Shown here: positions 19,003-27,568 of the stretch, piece after piece
Position numbering within the stretch: position 1 is the stretch's first letter
How the letters are laid out: every line of letters starts with the position of its first letter
Origin: Leptospira saintgironsiae
GTDB lineage: Bacteria; Spirochaetota; Leptospiria; Leptospirales; Leptospiraceae
Direction: 5' to 3'
Length of the DNA: 64,000 bases
Assembly: GCF_002811765.1 (NCBI RefSeq)
Contig: NZ_NPDR01000001.1
Span: forward strand, 620,001 to 684,000
Position numbers and translations under genes: made by a program
The notes under the pieces: generated by a model
Told to the model about the DNA's origin: nothing
The model's database searches: none
What the model saw: only the letters and a program-made list of their open reading frames with translations

Positions 19003-20598
19003 ATGCAGGCCCAGACGCAAGTGAAGGGACTGAAGGAGCTCGGTATAGAGCCCTCCGAAGTCTTCCATAACCTTTCATACGACGAAATTTTCGAACACGA
19101 AAAGAATAACGGGGAAACTGTCCTTTCCTCTAACGGAACCATGATGGTGGATACCGGTATTTTCACCGGACGTTCTCCAAAAGATAAATACTTCGTAGAC
19201 GAACCTTCTTCTAACAAGAATATCTGGTGGTCTCATATTAACTTTAAAGCTTCCGAAGCAGTTTTCGAAGAGCTTTATCAAAAATGTGTAAACTATCTTA
19301 GCGGAAAAAAACTCTATGTATTCGACGGATACGCAGGAGCAAACCCTGAGACCAGAATTGGTCTTCGTGTAGTTTCCGAAAAAGCATGGCAGCACCATTT
19401 CTGCACCAACATGTTCCTTCGCCCTAGCAAGGAAGAGTTGGCTAATCTTCTTCCTGAATTCACTATCATCAACGCTTGCGGAGTGAAGAACGAAAAATAC
19501 AAAGAGCATGGTCTGAACTCAGAAGTATTCGTGATCTTCAACCTTGCAAAAAAACTTTGTATCATCGGTGGAACCGAGTACGGCGGAGAAATGAAGAAAG
19601 GTATCTTCTCTGTAATGAACTATAAGTTACCATTACAGGGAATCGTTTCTATGCATTGTTCCGCAAATATCGGAAACAAAGACGGAGACACTGCTCTGTT
19701 CTTCGGACTTTCCGGAACTGGTAAGACTACTCTTTCCACTGACCCGAACCGTAAACTGATCGGGGACGATGAGCATGGTTGGGACGATAACGGAATTTTC
19801 AATATCGAAGGCGGTTGTTACGCGAAAGTGATCAACCTTGATCCTAAAACAGAGCCAGAAATTTTCGAAGCGATTAAAAGAGACGCTCTTTTAGAGAACG
19901 TAGTTTTCGATGAAAAAACGAAAGTTGTAGATTATACTTCCGCTGCTAAAACCGAAAACACCAGAGTTTCCTACCCGATCTACCATATCAAAAACATCCA
20001 AGTTCCTTCTAAAGGTGGCCATCCTAAAGTGATCATCTTCTTGACTTACGATGCATTCGGAGTTCTTCCTCCAGTGTCTCGTCTGTCTATCGAACAAGCG
20101 ATGTATCACTTCCTTTCTGGTTACACTGCGAAAGTTGCGGGAACTGAAAGAGGTGTTAAAGAGCCTACCGCTACATTCTCAGCTTGTTTCGGAGCTGCGT
20201 TCATGACACTTCACCCAACTGTTTATGCTCAGTTATTAGGTGAGAAGATGCGTAAACATAATGTTCGCGCATACATGATGAACACAGGACTTGTTGGTGG
20301 AGCTTACGGAACTGGTAAGAGGATGAATCTTCCTTCTACTCGTAAAATTATCGACGAGATCATGAACGGAAACATCGACAAAGCTGAATTCATTAAGCAT
20401 CCGATCTTCCAAGTAGAATATCCTAAAACCGTAGAAGGTGTAGATAGTTCTATCCTGGATCCTCGTGAGGCTTGGACTGATAAAGCTGCTTACGATGAGT
20501 CTTCTAAAAAGCTTGCTGGCATGTTTATTGAGAACTTCAAAAAATATGTAGAAGGCTCTAAAGACTTCGACTTCACAGCGTTCGGACCTCAAATATAG
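19003..20598 (+). CDS. pckA: Phosphoenolpyruvate carboxykinase (ATP)
   Basis: 531 residues from ATG 19003, chosen because AAGGAG lies at 18991-18996 and the length matches the family; an upstream TTG at 18946 is less likely. The P-loop is [10 protein letters not shown], followed by the metal-binding IGDDEHGW motif, both typical of ATP-type enzymes, and [11 protein letters not shown] near the N-terminus. The enzyme converts oxaloacetate and ATP to phosphoenolpyruvate, the first step of gluconeogenesis. This suits an organism that feeds on fatty acids. It is monocistronic with its own terminator at 20631. Confidence 0.97.
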   Translation: MQAQTQVKGLKELGIEPSEVFHNLSYDEIFEHEKNNGETVLSSNGTMMVDTGIFTGRSPKDKYFVDEPSSNKNIWWSHINFKASEAVFEELYQKCVNYLSGKKLYVFDGYAGANPETRIGLRVVSEKAWQHHFCTNMFLRPSKEELANLLPEFTIINACGVKNEKYKEHGLNSEVFVIFNLAKKLCIIGGTEYGGEMKKGIFSVMNYKLPLQGIVSMHCSANIGNKDGDTALFFGLSGTGKTTLSTDPNRKLIGDDEHGWDDNGIFNIEGGCYAKVINLDPKTEPEIFEAIKRDALLENVVFDEKTKVVDYTSAAKTENTRVSYPIYHIKNIQVPSKGGHPKVIIFLTYDAFGVLPPVSRLSIEQAMYHFLSGYTAKVAGTERGVKEPTATFSACFGAAFMTLHPTVYAQLLGEKMRKHNVRAYMMNTGLVGGAYGTGKRMNLPSTRKIIDEIMNGNIDKAEFIKHPIFQVEYPKTVEGVDSSILDPREAWTDKAAYDESSKKLAGMFIENFKKYVEGSKDFDFTAFGPQI

Positions 20599-20630
20599 GC
20601 TGATCTTTAAAAAGTCGGATCTATTTCCGG

Positions 20631-20665
20631 AGGAGTAAGTGGGATTTTCCCCTTACTCCTTTTTT
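20631..20665 (+). terminator. Rho-independent terminator after pckA
   Basis: AGGAGTAAG (20631-20639) pairs with CTTACTCCT (20652-20660) around a GGGATTTTCCCC centre, then a run of Ts to 20665. Lies about 35 nt beyond the pckA stop. Confidence 0.88.
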
Positions 20666-20690
20666 ATGCCCTCGCGGCGTCGGTAAGTTG

Positions 20691-20717
20691 TTGACAAGAC
20701 GTTGTGCGGCGCATAAT
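20691..20717 (+). promoter_or_regulatory. Putative sigma70 promoter of phasin-like gene
   Basis: TTGACA at 20691-20696, a consensus -35, and CATAAT at 20712-20717 with 15 nt between. It lies directly after the pckA terminator and about 29 nt before the ATG at 20746. The spacer is slightly short. Confidence 0.5.
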
Positions 20718-20745
20718 CATCTTACAATACATAGGGATCAAAAGT

Positions 20746-21012
20746 ATGGAAAAGGAAATCAAAGAAGCACTGAATTTCGCGATCGGAGCGGCAAAAACCC
20801 TGAGAGAACAAGCGGACAGTATTCTTTTAAAAGTGGAAAAAGAATTTAAAGAACTCTCCACAAAAGGTTCTCAAGACCAAAGCGATGTTGCAAATAATCT
20901 TAGAAAGTATATCGAAGACGCATTACGTTCTGTGGAAGGACTTGCTGGCCAAGTTAATTCTAAAGTAGAAGAAGCTAAAAAAGAATTCGGTAAGAAAAAC
21001 TCTAACGACTGA
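20746..21012 (+). CDS. Small phasin-like helical protein
   Basis: 88 residues from ATG 20746, with AGGGA upstream; the in-frame extension to 20704 would run over the promoter -10. It is almost wholly amphipathic helix, rich in Lys, Glu and Ala, with heptad-like spacing (LREQADSILLKVEKEFKEL; SVEGLAGQVNSKVEEAKKEF). This resembles phasins and related granule- or lipid-associated coiled-coil proteins (PhaP/PhaI-type). No polyhydroxyalkanoate synthase gene is in the window, so the granule role is not supported by context. It has its own promoter and is monocistronic. Confidence 0.65.
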   Translation: MEKEIKEALNFAIGAAKTLREQADSILLKVEKEFKELSTKGSQDQSDVANNLRKYIEDALRSVEGLAGQVNSKVEEAKKEFGKKNSND

Positions 21013-21066
21013 GATATCACCTCTTTTCGTTTATCCTGCCCCGCCTATCCAAATCAATTTATAAGA

Positions 21067-21783
21067 TTAAAGCCTGGGATCATCTGATTCCAGGCCCAAC
21101 CATTTCGCCAATCTTTCTTTGAAAGAGATGGGAGGTGGACTTTCCATATCCAGCTCGAAAGAAGTATTCCATAAAGAGATATTCTGTTCGAATTTGATCT
21201 TTAGAATTTTATGAATAGTTTCTCTTGAGCCATTAAACCATTCAGAAGAAGGGATCCCTTTTTCTGTTAGATAACCTTCGATTAGATCAATACTTCTATA
21301 ATCAGAAGAAAGAGAAGAATAAGAAAAAGAATCATCTGCAAATTCGGAAAATATATTCTCCCATTCATCTGCAAAATTTCTTTCTTTGTTCCTACAATCG
21401 TAGGCTTGGCAGATGGATGCTCCATAAAAGGAATAATTCTGGCTACGTGGATCTCCCGTATAAATAGGATGGATCATACATCCAATTCTACTTCTGACTT
21501 TGACGTCCGGAGAAGTTCCGCTCACTTCTTCTGTAAGCATTCCTAAGAAGGGACAATTATAGGTGAGTGGGTCTTTCTTAATGTAATTTTTTTCTGCTTC
21601 TTCCCGAACCTTTCTGAATTCAGCCATCGTATATGGTTTGGAGAAGTCGACAGATTCTTTGAAAGTTTCAGTTCTATCTTTTAAGAGAGTTCTGAACTGA
21701 TCCGGCTTTAATTCTAGATTGAATAATCCGCAGCAGGCTCCGCAAGAAAACGGAACGTCCGCAGAAGGTTGGCAAAGCCCCAC
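21067..21783 (-). CDS. Cysteine-rich protein with YkgJ/UPF0153-like metal site
   Basis: 238 residues. Start is GTG 21783, immediately after the TAA of the CHAT gene, so the two are translationally coupled. Cysteine groups are CGACC near residue 14, NCPFLG near 80, GCMIHP near 100 and CQAYDC near 125. This spaced Cys pattern is that of the YkgJ-type family, proposed to bind zinc or an iron-sulfur cluster. The C-terminal 100 residues are helical and unassigned. Its position as the last gene of the sigma-CHAT operon suggests a role in that pathway; the role itself is unknown. Confidence 0.7.
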   Translation of the reverse strand: MGLCQPSADVPFSCGACCGLFNLELKPDQFRTLLKDRTETFKESVDFSKPYTMAEFRKVREEAEKNYIKKDPLTYNCPFLGMLTEEVSGTSPDVKVRSRIGCMIHPIYTGDPRSQNYSFYGASICQAYDCRNKERNFADEWENIFSEFADDSFSYSSLSSDYRSIDLIEGYLTEKGIPSSEWFNGSRETIHKILKIKFEQNISLWNTSFELDMESPPPISFKERLAKWLGLESDDPRL

Positions 21784-23622
21784 TTATAAACCGCCGTGAG
21801 GCAGATTCCCAGGCTTAGAAGGAAGAAATCCTAAAAACGAGAGTTCCAATTCTTTTGTTTCAGGATTTTCTACTATATTGCAGTTCAGAGGGAAGATCTG
21901 CATTCTATCTTCGTGGAAAACAATTACCTTTCCTCTATACTTTTCGATCTGTTCTCCAATAAAGTCTTGTTTGATCATAGGAGCGGCAACTAAAGAAGAT
22001 TCGGATTTTATTCCGCGGAAGAATAGATGATTGTTCGAGTTGGTAGAAACTAAGAAGATACTGATCCTCTCCAATTCCTCTAACTCTGTAAGAAGATTTT
22101 CAAAATAATACTGGAATGTGATCAGATATCCGTCTGCGGATTCTGGCTGGATCTGACCTTTTGAATACAGATCGATCCATTGGATCATCTTGGAGATCGT
22201 ATCTTTGTTCGCAAAAAGTATTTCAGGAAGATCAGTAACTACAGGAGTGATCTCTAACTTTCTGAAATCATGAAGGCATTGGAACATCAGTTCCCACCAT
22301 CTCTCAGTATTATATGCATCGTCCGGATTGTTAGGGATATATTTTCCTAAAGAGTGATTCTGATGATCGCTAAATAAGATCCCTCCAATCACCTTGGAAA
22401 ATTCCTCAAATGCAAAGATCAAGTGTTCCATCAATTGATAGGAAGTAAGTGCTTCTTCTTTCTGTTTTTCAGTGAACTTGTAATAAGACGCTGCAATCGG
22501 ATTTGGATAAAATTTGAATATTAAAGAAGGATTAATGATCTTATGGACTGGTTTTCCTTTTGTAGGATCGGAAACTACCCTGATGACCGGTTGTCCATGT
22601 AAGCTATAATTGGTCCAAGTAAGATCGCTTGGATCATAATTTCTTCTAGCGTGTTCCTTTGCTAAATACAAAGACTCGCCTATACTTTTATCTGCAAATA
22701 AGTTCGTATAGAATTGGATCGTGAAATCGATCGTATTCTGATTGTCTGCGATTTCCCAATTGGTCCCGATAAAACTTTTTATTCCGGACATCAAAAAGGA
22801 TCCTGCAAAATTGTTCATTAGATCTGCGTTCAGATTTCTAGTCGCACTTTTGTTGGATTGGCAAGAGTTAGAGAACACCATATCTGTATTAAATCCAGAG
22901 TTTTTGATCTCTCTTGCTTTTAGGATTTTTCCTTCAGAGATCAGCCATCCGTTTTCTAAAGGATCATCGGAAAAATATAAATGTCCTGAGTAATGGATGA
23001 TATTCTTTCCTTTGATGAGAGAAAGAAGTTTTAATTTAGTAACTTGGCGTCCGCCTATAAATTCGATTTCTAATCTAGAACTTGGTACCTTCTCACTTAG
23101 AACCCTAAAGATCTGTTCTCCTTCTTTCTGAGCCCATTCTAGATCTTCGGTTGGATCCGCGATGATAAGCATGCGGAGCTTCTCCTTTTCTTTGAATGCA
23201 CCGCTGCTTGATTCTCCTCTTACAGTTTTTCCTATGTAAAATTTATCTGAGAGAAAACAAGTGCCGTCATGTAGGAGCTCCCACGGGATCACTCCTAGTT
23301 TAGGATCTATATTAAAGTGAAGGTATTTTTCAGTAGTAAGTCTGAGTTTTTCTTGGATAGCTGTTGGAAAAAACTGATCGTAGAAAGTTTCTCCCAGGAT
23401 CTTTAGATCATGAAGAATATCAGTTTCTAGAGTTGGGGTATGCCCTGATTTTTGGTGGATCGCAACGGAAACTCGAACTAAGTTTTCGATTTCCTTAATA
23501 TACTCTAGGATTAGATCTTCGTCCATAGTGGACTGAAGATGTGATTCTGATCCGCTGCCGGAACTATCCAGAATATTGAATACGTTTACGGCACCGACTC
23601 TGTCTATGATTAGGTTCAGCAT
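21784..23622 (-). CDS. CHAT-domain caspase-like protease with C-terminal extension
   Basis: 612 residues. The CHAT peptidase fold spans about residues 85-350, introduced by IPWELLHDG (112-120). The catalytic dyad is H214 in HYSGH and C254 in SNSCQS, both intact, followed by the family's GTNW (286-289) and LHGQPVIRV (341-349). The first 80 residues are helical. Residues 355-612 form a helical-then-beta region I cannot assign, probably a sensor or substrate-binding domain. CHAT proteases cleave specific partner proteins after activation, as in Craspase (Csx29) or gasdermin systems. The adjacent 252-residue protein and sigma factor are natural candidate targets. No membrane helix. Confidence 0.88.
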   Translation of the reverse strand: MLNLIIDRVGAVNVFNILDSSGSGSESHLQSTMDEDLILEYIKEIENLVRVSVAIHQKSGHTPTLETDILHDLKILGETFYDQFFPTAIQEKLRLTTEKYLHFNIDPKLGVIPWELLHDGTCFLSDKFYIGKTVRGESSSGAFKEKEKLRMLIIADPTEDLEWAQKEGEQIFRVLSEKVPSSRLEIEFIGGRQVTKLKLLSLIKGKNIIHYSGHLYFSDDPLENGWLISEGKILKAREIKNSGFNTDMVFSNSCQSNKSATRNLNADLMNNFAGSFLMSGIKSFIGTNWEIADNQNTIDFTIQFYTNLFADKSIGESLYLAKEHARRNYDPSDLTWTNYSLHGQPVIRVVSDPTKGKPVHKIINPSLIFKFYPNPIAASYYKFTEKQKEEALTSYQLMEHLIFAFEEFSKVIGGILFSDHQNHSLGKYIPNNPDDAYNTERWWELMFQCLHDFRKLEITPVVTDLPEILFANKDTISKMIQWIDLYSKGQIQPESADGYLITFQYYFENLLTELEELERISIFLVSTNSNNHLFFRGIKSESSLVAAPMIKQDFIGEQIEKYRGKVIVFHEDRMQIFPLNCNIVENPETKELELSFLGFLPSKPGNLPHGGL

Positions 23623-23697
23623 TGGATCTAAAAACTGCGCCTAAGAAGTTTCCTCGCCGTGACATAAGAGTCAGGAAGGAAACTGGTTACAACGCTC

Positions 23698-24456
23698 TTA
23701 ATCCAAAAGGATAAAGAGATCTATGGATTTAGACAAGTCTTTTCCCTGAAACTCTACTGTGTACTTTCCTTCTCTCAATCCGGAGAAATTAGTGATCCCT
23801 TCGGAGTTGAATTGGTTAGAAAGTATGAATCTTCCGTCCTTAGAAAGATTTACTCTTTGGAAATCTTCCGGTCTTGGACATTCGATTTTGACACTTAAGT
23901 AAGCAGTTTCTTCAGTTTCTTGTACGACTTGGTAAGTGAACTTGCAGTCCTTATCCATTTTTTCTTCAAATACAATGAACTCGGAAGAAGAAGGCGATTT
24001 TGCTACTGCAGAACGCATAGCAGGCGCATAATCTACACGAGTGTTGATTTGAAGAGTTTCAATTAAGCTTCCGAAAAGTTGTGCTCCGGATTTTCCTAAT
24101 TTAACTACGATGGATTCTTTTCCTTGTGCCTTACGGGCTAATTCCATTTCCACATATCTTTTCAGATATTCCGGAAAAGGTTTAACCTGCCAGCCTTCGT
24201 TTAGTTCGGCCTTATTCAGATCCAAATCCTCTTGGAAGGATTGGAAAGAATGTGTACGTGAAGCTGAATCGAAGTAGGACTCACCGGCAGCTTTTAGGGT
24301 AGCCTGGAGCGCTTCTTCCATTCTAATAAGTTCGTTTTGTAGTTCGGTGTCTTTTTCTAGTTTAGTCAGAACTTCAGGTTTCCCTTCAAATAGTGACTGG
24401 ATTATTTCTGGCACCGAGTTTTCGCGGTTGGATTCCATTTGAGTAAGATTCTCCAA
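23698..24456 (-). CDS. Soluble protein between sigma factor and CHAT protease, possible sigma inhibitor
   Basis: 252 residues, family not recognised. The N-terminal half (1-135) is helical and acidic, with [15 protein letters not shown] near residue 22 reminiscent of small helical anti-sigma-like domains. A middle stretch [13 protein letters not shown] precedes a C-terminal beta-rich domain (about 155-252) ending [18 protein letters not shown], similar to the carboxypeptidase-regulatory/Ig-like folds seen in other sigma-CHAT loci. No membrane helix, no cysteine zinc motif. It starts 21 nt after the sigma gene and ends 75 nt before the CHAT gene. An anti-sigma role is inference from order only. 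Confidence 0.6.
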   Translation of the reverse strand: MENLTQMESNRENSVPEIIQSLFEGKPEVLTKLEKDTELQNELIRMEEALQATLKAAGESYFDSASRTHSFQSFQEDLDLNKAELNEGWQVKPFPEYLKRYVEMELARKAQGKESIVVKLGKSGAQLFGSLIETLQINTRVDYAPAMRSAVAKSPSSSEFIVFEEKMDKDCKFTYQVVQETEETAYLSVKIECPRPEDFQRVNLSKDGRFILSNQFNSEGITNFSGLREGKYTVEFQGKDLSKSIDLFILLD

Positions 24457-24477
24457 TAGGTTTTAAGACGATTCTTT

Positions 24478-25383
24478 CTACTCAGACAATTCCGAAAATT
24501 TGAGTTTTTTTTGTATTTTTTCGATCAATCTAAGTAATGTAACGCTCACATTCCCCTCGGTTATCCCTAAAAGGTCAGCAACCTCTCGATACGGGGTCCT
24601 AGCTAGGAAATGGCCTTTTTTGCGCTTTTCTAATAGTTTTTTGCGTTGTTCGTATTTCTTCTTTAATGCTTGGGAAGTTTTATCTATTTCTTGAGGAAGT
24701 AATGGAGCTTTCTTAACAGTTACAGTCTGCTTTTCTTTCAGCTCTAAAATATTTAAATATAGAGACGTAATCTTGTCTTCCATACGGATATTCTCTTCTT
24801 CCCGCTTAGAAAGTTCAGAGCGAAGACCCAAAATTTTCTTTTTAATTTCCTCTACACCCAGGTTTGTTTTTTCGATCAGGAATTGGATCTCTTCCTCGTC
24901 TAGGTTGAGGTAATATATATAAGAAAGTTTGAAAATAACTCTCTTTTCTACGCCTATCTCCCCCAAAACTTGGTGGAAATGTTTGGTCAGCTCTTGGGCT
25001 TCTTCTATTAAATCAGGGCGAAGATCAGGCTCATCTTCGATAGTTGCGTATTCTTTTCCTTCCTTGTTGATCTTTCCAAGGTTGGTCATTTTCAGCTCTC
25101 GTTTGGTTCTTTGCCAATCGATGAGCATATTACGTAGAACAGAGTAAAACCATGTTCTAAAACTTGATTTACCTTTGAAGCTAGAGAATCTCGCTCCGGT
25201 TTTCAGTCTTTCGAACGCGTATAGGAAGAAGTCTCCGGCGTCATCTTCACTTAGGTGAAAGATCTTCATCGGAAAATTGTAAATATCTTCGGAATAGGAC
25301 TCGAAGAATAACTTGAGAGCGGCCTCGTCTCCTTCCCCGCAACGGGTAACTAGGTCGAGGGTTTTATCCTTTGACAAATTCAT
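24478..25383 (-). CDS. ECF-like sigma factor with interrupted region 4
   Basis: 301 residues, longer than the usual 180-220. Sigma region 2 covers about 13-95, including [27 protein letters not shown], the -10-binding and core-binding segment. Region 4 looks split or duplicated: a first helix-turn-helix-like unit at about 160-187 ([24 protein letters not shown]), a charged coiled-coil of about 65 residues (190-255), then a second helix-turn-helix at 263-292 ([24 protein letters not shown]). It heads the four-gene operon with the putative inhibitor, CHAT protease and Cys-rich protein. It should direct RNA polymerase to a small regulon, perhaps including its own promoter. The start lies only 34 nt from the divergent M23 gene. 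Confidence 0.85.
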   Translation of the reverse strand: MNLSKDKTLDLVTRCGEGDEAALKLFFESYSEDIYNFPMKIFHLSEDDAGDFFLYAFERLKTGARFSSFKGKSSFRTWFYSVLRNMLIDWQRTKRELKMTNLGKINKEGKEYATIEDEPDLRPDLIEEAQELTKHFHQVLGEIGVEKRVIFKLSYIYYLNLDEEEIQFLIEKTNLGVEEIKKKILGLRSELSKREEENIRMEDKITSLYLNILELKEKQTVTVKKAPLLPQEIDKTSQALKKKYEQRKKLLEKRKKGHFLARTPYREVADLLGITEGNVSVTLLRLIEKIQKKLKFSELSE

Positions 25384-25417
25384 TCTTTATGTAACCTTGC
25401 ACCTGAGAGCCAACGAT

Positions 25418-26326
25418 ATGAGACGTAGTATATCCCTCGGAATTATCTTGGCCGCGTTCCATCTAAGCACCTTTGCGCAAAACGATAAAGTAATAAATTT
25501 TCTTTTCCCGGTGAAAACAGACGGAATCGAAAATAAGGTCACCTCAGTGTTCGGAGAATCCCGGGGGGACCATTTTCATAACGGAATGGACATCGCTTCT
25601 ACTGGAGAACCGGTTTTGGCGATGGCAGAGGGAAAGATCCTCTATTCACGGTTTGGCGAAGATGATCCTTTCGGGGAAGAATTCGGGACTGGGAATTCTG
25701 TTTGGTTGGATCACGGAAATGGGACGTATTCTTCTTATTACCATTTGAAAGACGGACGACTTCCAGGTTTATTAGAAGAGCGTCTAGTTGCCGGGGGAGA
25801 AAAGATCGCTTACACCGGAAACACCGGTCACTCCAGCGGCGCCCACCTCCATTTCGTCTTACTTAAAGATTTCGGAAAAACCATCCAAGATCCTATGAAG
25901 GTTTTGCCTATCGTAGAAGATGAAAATCCTCCAGTGATCGGAAATTTACTTATTCACCACGACGAGTACAAATACAGCCAGGTAAATGACGGAGATAATA
26001 TTAATATTTCTAGAGCATTTCCGGTTACTGTCGGGATCCAAGATGCAGGAAAAAAATCCGGTCAGAGAAGGGGTGTTTCTCAGATCCAGGTTTCGTTAAA
26101 CGGGCAATTATTGAAGAAGGCAAGCTTCTCAAATCTACATTACGAAAAAGGAGAATGGAAAAACTCAGAAGGGTTCCCATTTTCAGATCTCTATTTTAAA
26201 GATCAATACTTGGTCGGTAATTTGGATTTTCGTAATGGAGAGAATGTAATCAAGGTTTTGGCTTGGGACTTTCGTGAAAACCTTACAGAAAAGACATTCA
26301 CTTTCTACGTAAGCCGAATTCGTTAG
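25418..26326 (+). CDS. Secreted M23-family peptidase
   Basis: 302 residues from ATG 25418, which gives a clean signal peptide (MRRSISLGIILAAFHLSTFA-Q). Longer in-frame versions would run into the divergent sigma gene. The LytM-type zinc site is HNGMD near residue 58 and HLHF near residue 142, with the GNTGHSSGAH segment before it. M23 enzymes cut peptide cross-links of peptidoglycan, or act as inactive activators; here the zinc ligands are present. The C-terminal 140 residues look like an Ig-like beta domain. Its promoter must lie within or beside the 5' end of the sigma gene. Confidence 0.9.
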   Translation: MRRSISLGIILAAFHLSTFAQNDKVINFLFPVKTDGIENKVTSVFGESRGDHFHNGMDIASTGEPVLAMAEGKILYSRFGEDDPFGEEFGTGNSVWLDHGNGTYSSYYHLKDGRLPGLLEERLVAGGEKIAYTGNTGHSSGAHLHFVLLKDFGKTIQDPMKVLPIVEDENPPVIGNLLIHHDEYKYSQVNDGDNINISRAFPVTVGIQDAGKKSGQRRGVSQIQVSLNGQLLKKASFSNLHYEKGEWKNSEGFPFSDLYFKDQYLVGNLDFRNGENVIKVLAWDFRENLTEKTFTFYVSRIR

Positions 26327-26469
26327 TTTATCTGTAGCAGTTATTCGAATTATAAAAAATTAGAATATTCTGTTTTTCCAATCTTTCTCTTAAATTGCTT
26401 TGTTGCAGATAAAAAGCCTGGTCCGTCCAATAGGTCATCTTCCGGTCTTTCGGAAAATAGGGTGCCCTT

Positions 26470-27534
26470 ATGTTTGAAATCGTAGATATCCCAGGTTTAC
26501 CTCGCAAAAAATTTCTTTTTGGTATCGCGATTGTAGTAGGCTTTATTTCCTCCGGGATCTTAGGCTTTGAGTTTTTAACAGGCAATCATACATTCAGGCC
26601 TGGATATACAGTCGCCGGAATCACTTCAATTCTATGTTGTTTTCTACTTTATAAGTCTAGATACAAAGAAGCAGTTTATCTTACTTCTTTTTTATTCACT
26701 TTAGCTTTAGGACTTGGGGTTGTTTATGGTCCTGGTGTTAAAAATGCTGCGGTCTGGTTTCCAGTTTTAGTTTTTTTCCAACTCTATTTTTTCAATCGTA
26801 AGATGGCAGTGGTTGCGATGTTTTACTGTTTAGGGCTTATCTTTTGGAAGACCGGACTTTCGATCGGATCGACTGGAAGTGAAATTTATACAGATTCAAT
26901 AGCATCACTTTGTGTTCTTACGTTATTCGCCGTTTTAATTGGCGCGAATATGGACAAACTGATCTTGGACAAAGATGTTCTTTTGAAAGAGCTTTCTCAC
27001 CGGGTCAGGAATAATATGCAAGTGATCTTGGGTATGGTTTCTTTTCTAAAAGACTCGGAACATTCTATGGAAACTAGGAATGTTTTACAAATTTTAGAAA
27101 GAAGAATATTGGCTCTTGCCTCAGTTCATACGGTCTCTCAAGACGCAGAACATGTACAAAGTGTTTCTATGGGAGAAGTGATTGATAATTATCTAAATCG
27201 AATCGTTTCTAAATACAAGGCTCTTCCAAATGTAGATCCGGTTGCAAAACATTATCAGTTAGATGTGAAAGAAGCGAACCTTCTTCTTTTAGTTTTGGGA
27301 GAGATAGTATCAGCCACTTCTGACTCGGTTACGAATCATGTAGAAGATCTAAAGATCAGTTTTAGGAATCCTACAGTTAAAACTTTAGAACTTCAAGTAG
27401 AAGGCGCAAGTTTAGTAGAAGGAGATTGGAGTCGTTTTTCTAGAGATCTGCTTAGCCATTCCGGTGGAGATCTAAAAGTGGATCCGAGTGGTGTCGGGAG
27501 AGTTTCGGCTAGCTTAGTAACTTTAAGAAGGTAA
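26470..27534 (+). CDS. HisKA_2-type membrane sensor kinase with degenerate ATPase domain
   Basis: 354 residues. Six membrane helices (about 15-165) form the sensor. A HisKA_2/HWE-like dimerisation segment follows with the phosphoacceptor histidine in LKELSHRVRNNMQVILGM (about residue 178). The C-terminal 105 residues keep the outline of a HATPase domain (VLGEIVSATSD in place of the N-box, and a final GGDLKVDPSGVGRV strand). However, the N-box Asn and the D-x-G-x-G ATP-lid motif are missing. The protein may therefore be a pseudokinase or bind another kinase. No response regulator is adjacent. Confidence 0.75.
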   Translation: MFEIVDIPGLPRKKFLFGIAIVVGFISSGILGFEFLTGNHTFRPGYTVAGITSILCCFLLYKSRYKEAVYLTSFLFTLALGLGVVYGPGVKNAAVWFPVLVFFQLYFFNRKMAVVAMFYCLGLIFWKTGLSIGSTGSEIYTDSIASLCVLTLFAVLIGANMDKLILDKDVLLKELSHRVRNNMQVILGMVSFLKDSEHSMETRNVLQILERRILALASVHTVSQDAEHVQSVSMGEVIDNYLNRIVSKYKALPNVDPVAKHYQLDVKEANLLLLVLGEIVSATSDSVTNHVEDLKISFRNPTVKTLELQVEGASLVEGDWSRFSRDLLSHSGGDLKVDPSGVGRVSASLVTLRR

Positions 27535-27568
27535 ACTTTAAATTCTGTTTTTTAGAAGCCGAAAGAAT

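Noticed and set aside
21067..25383. A CRISPR-linked Craspase locus
   Set aside because: No CRISPR repeats, cas7-11-like or other cas genes are in the window; only the protease/sigma logic is similar.
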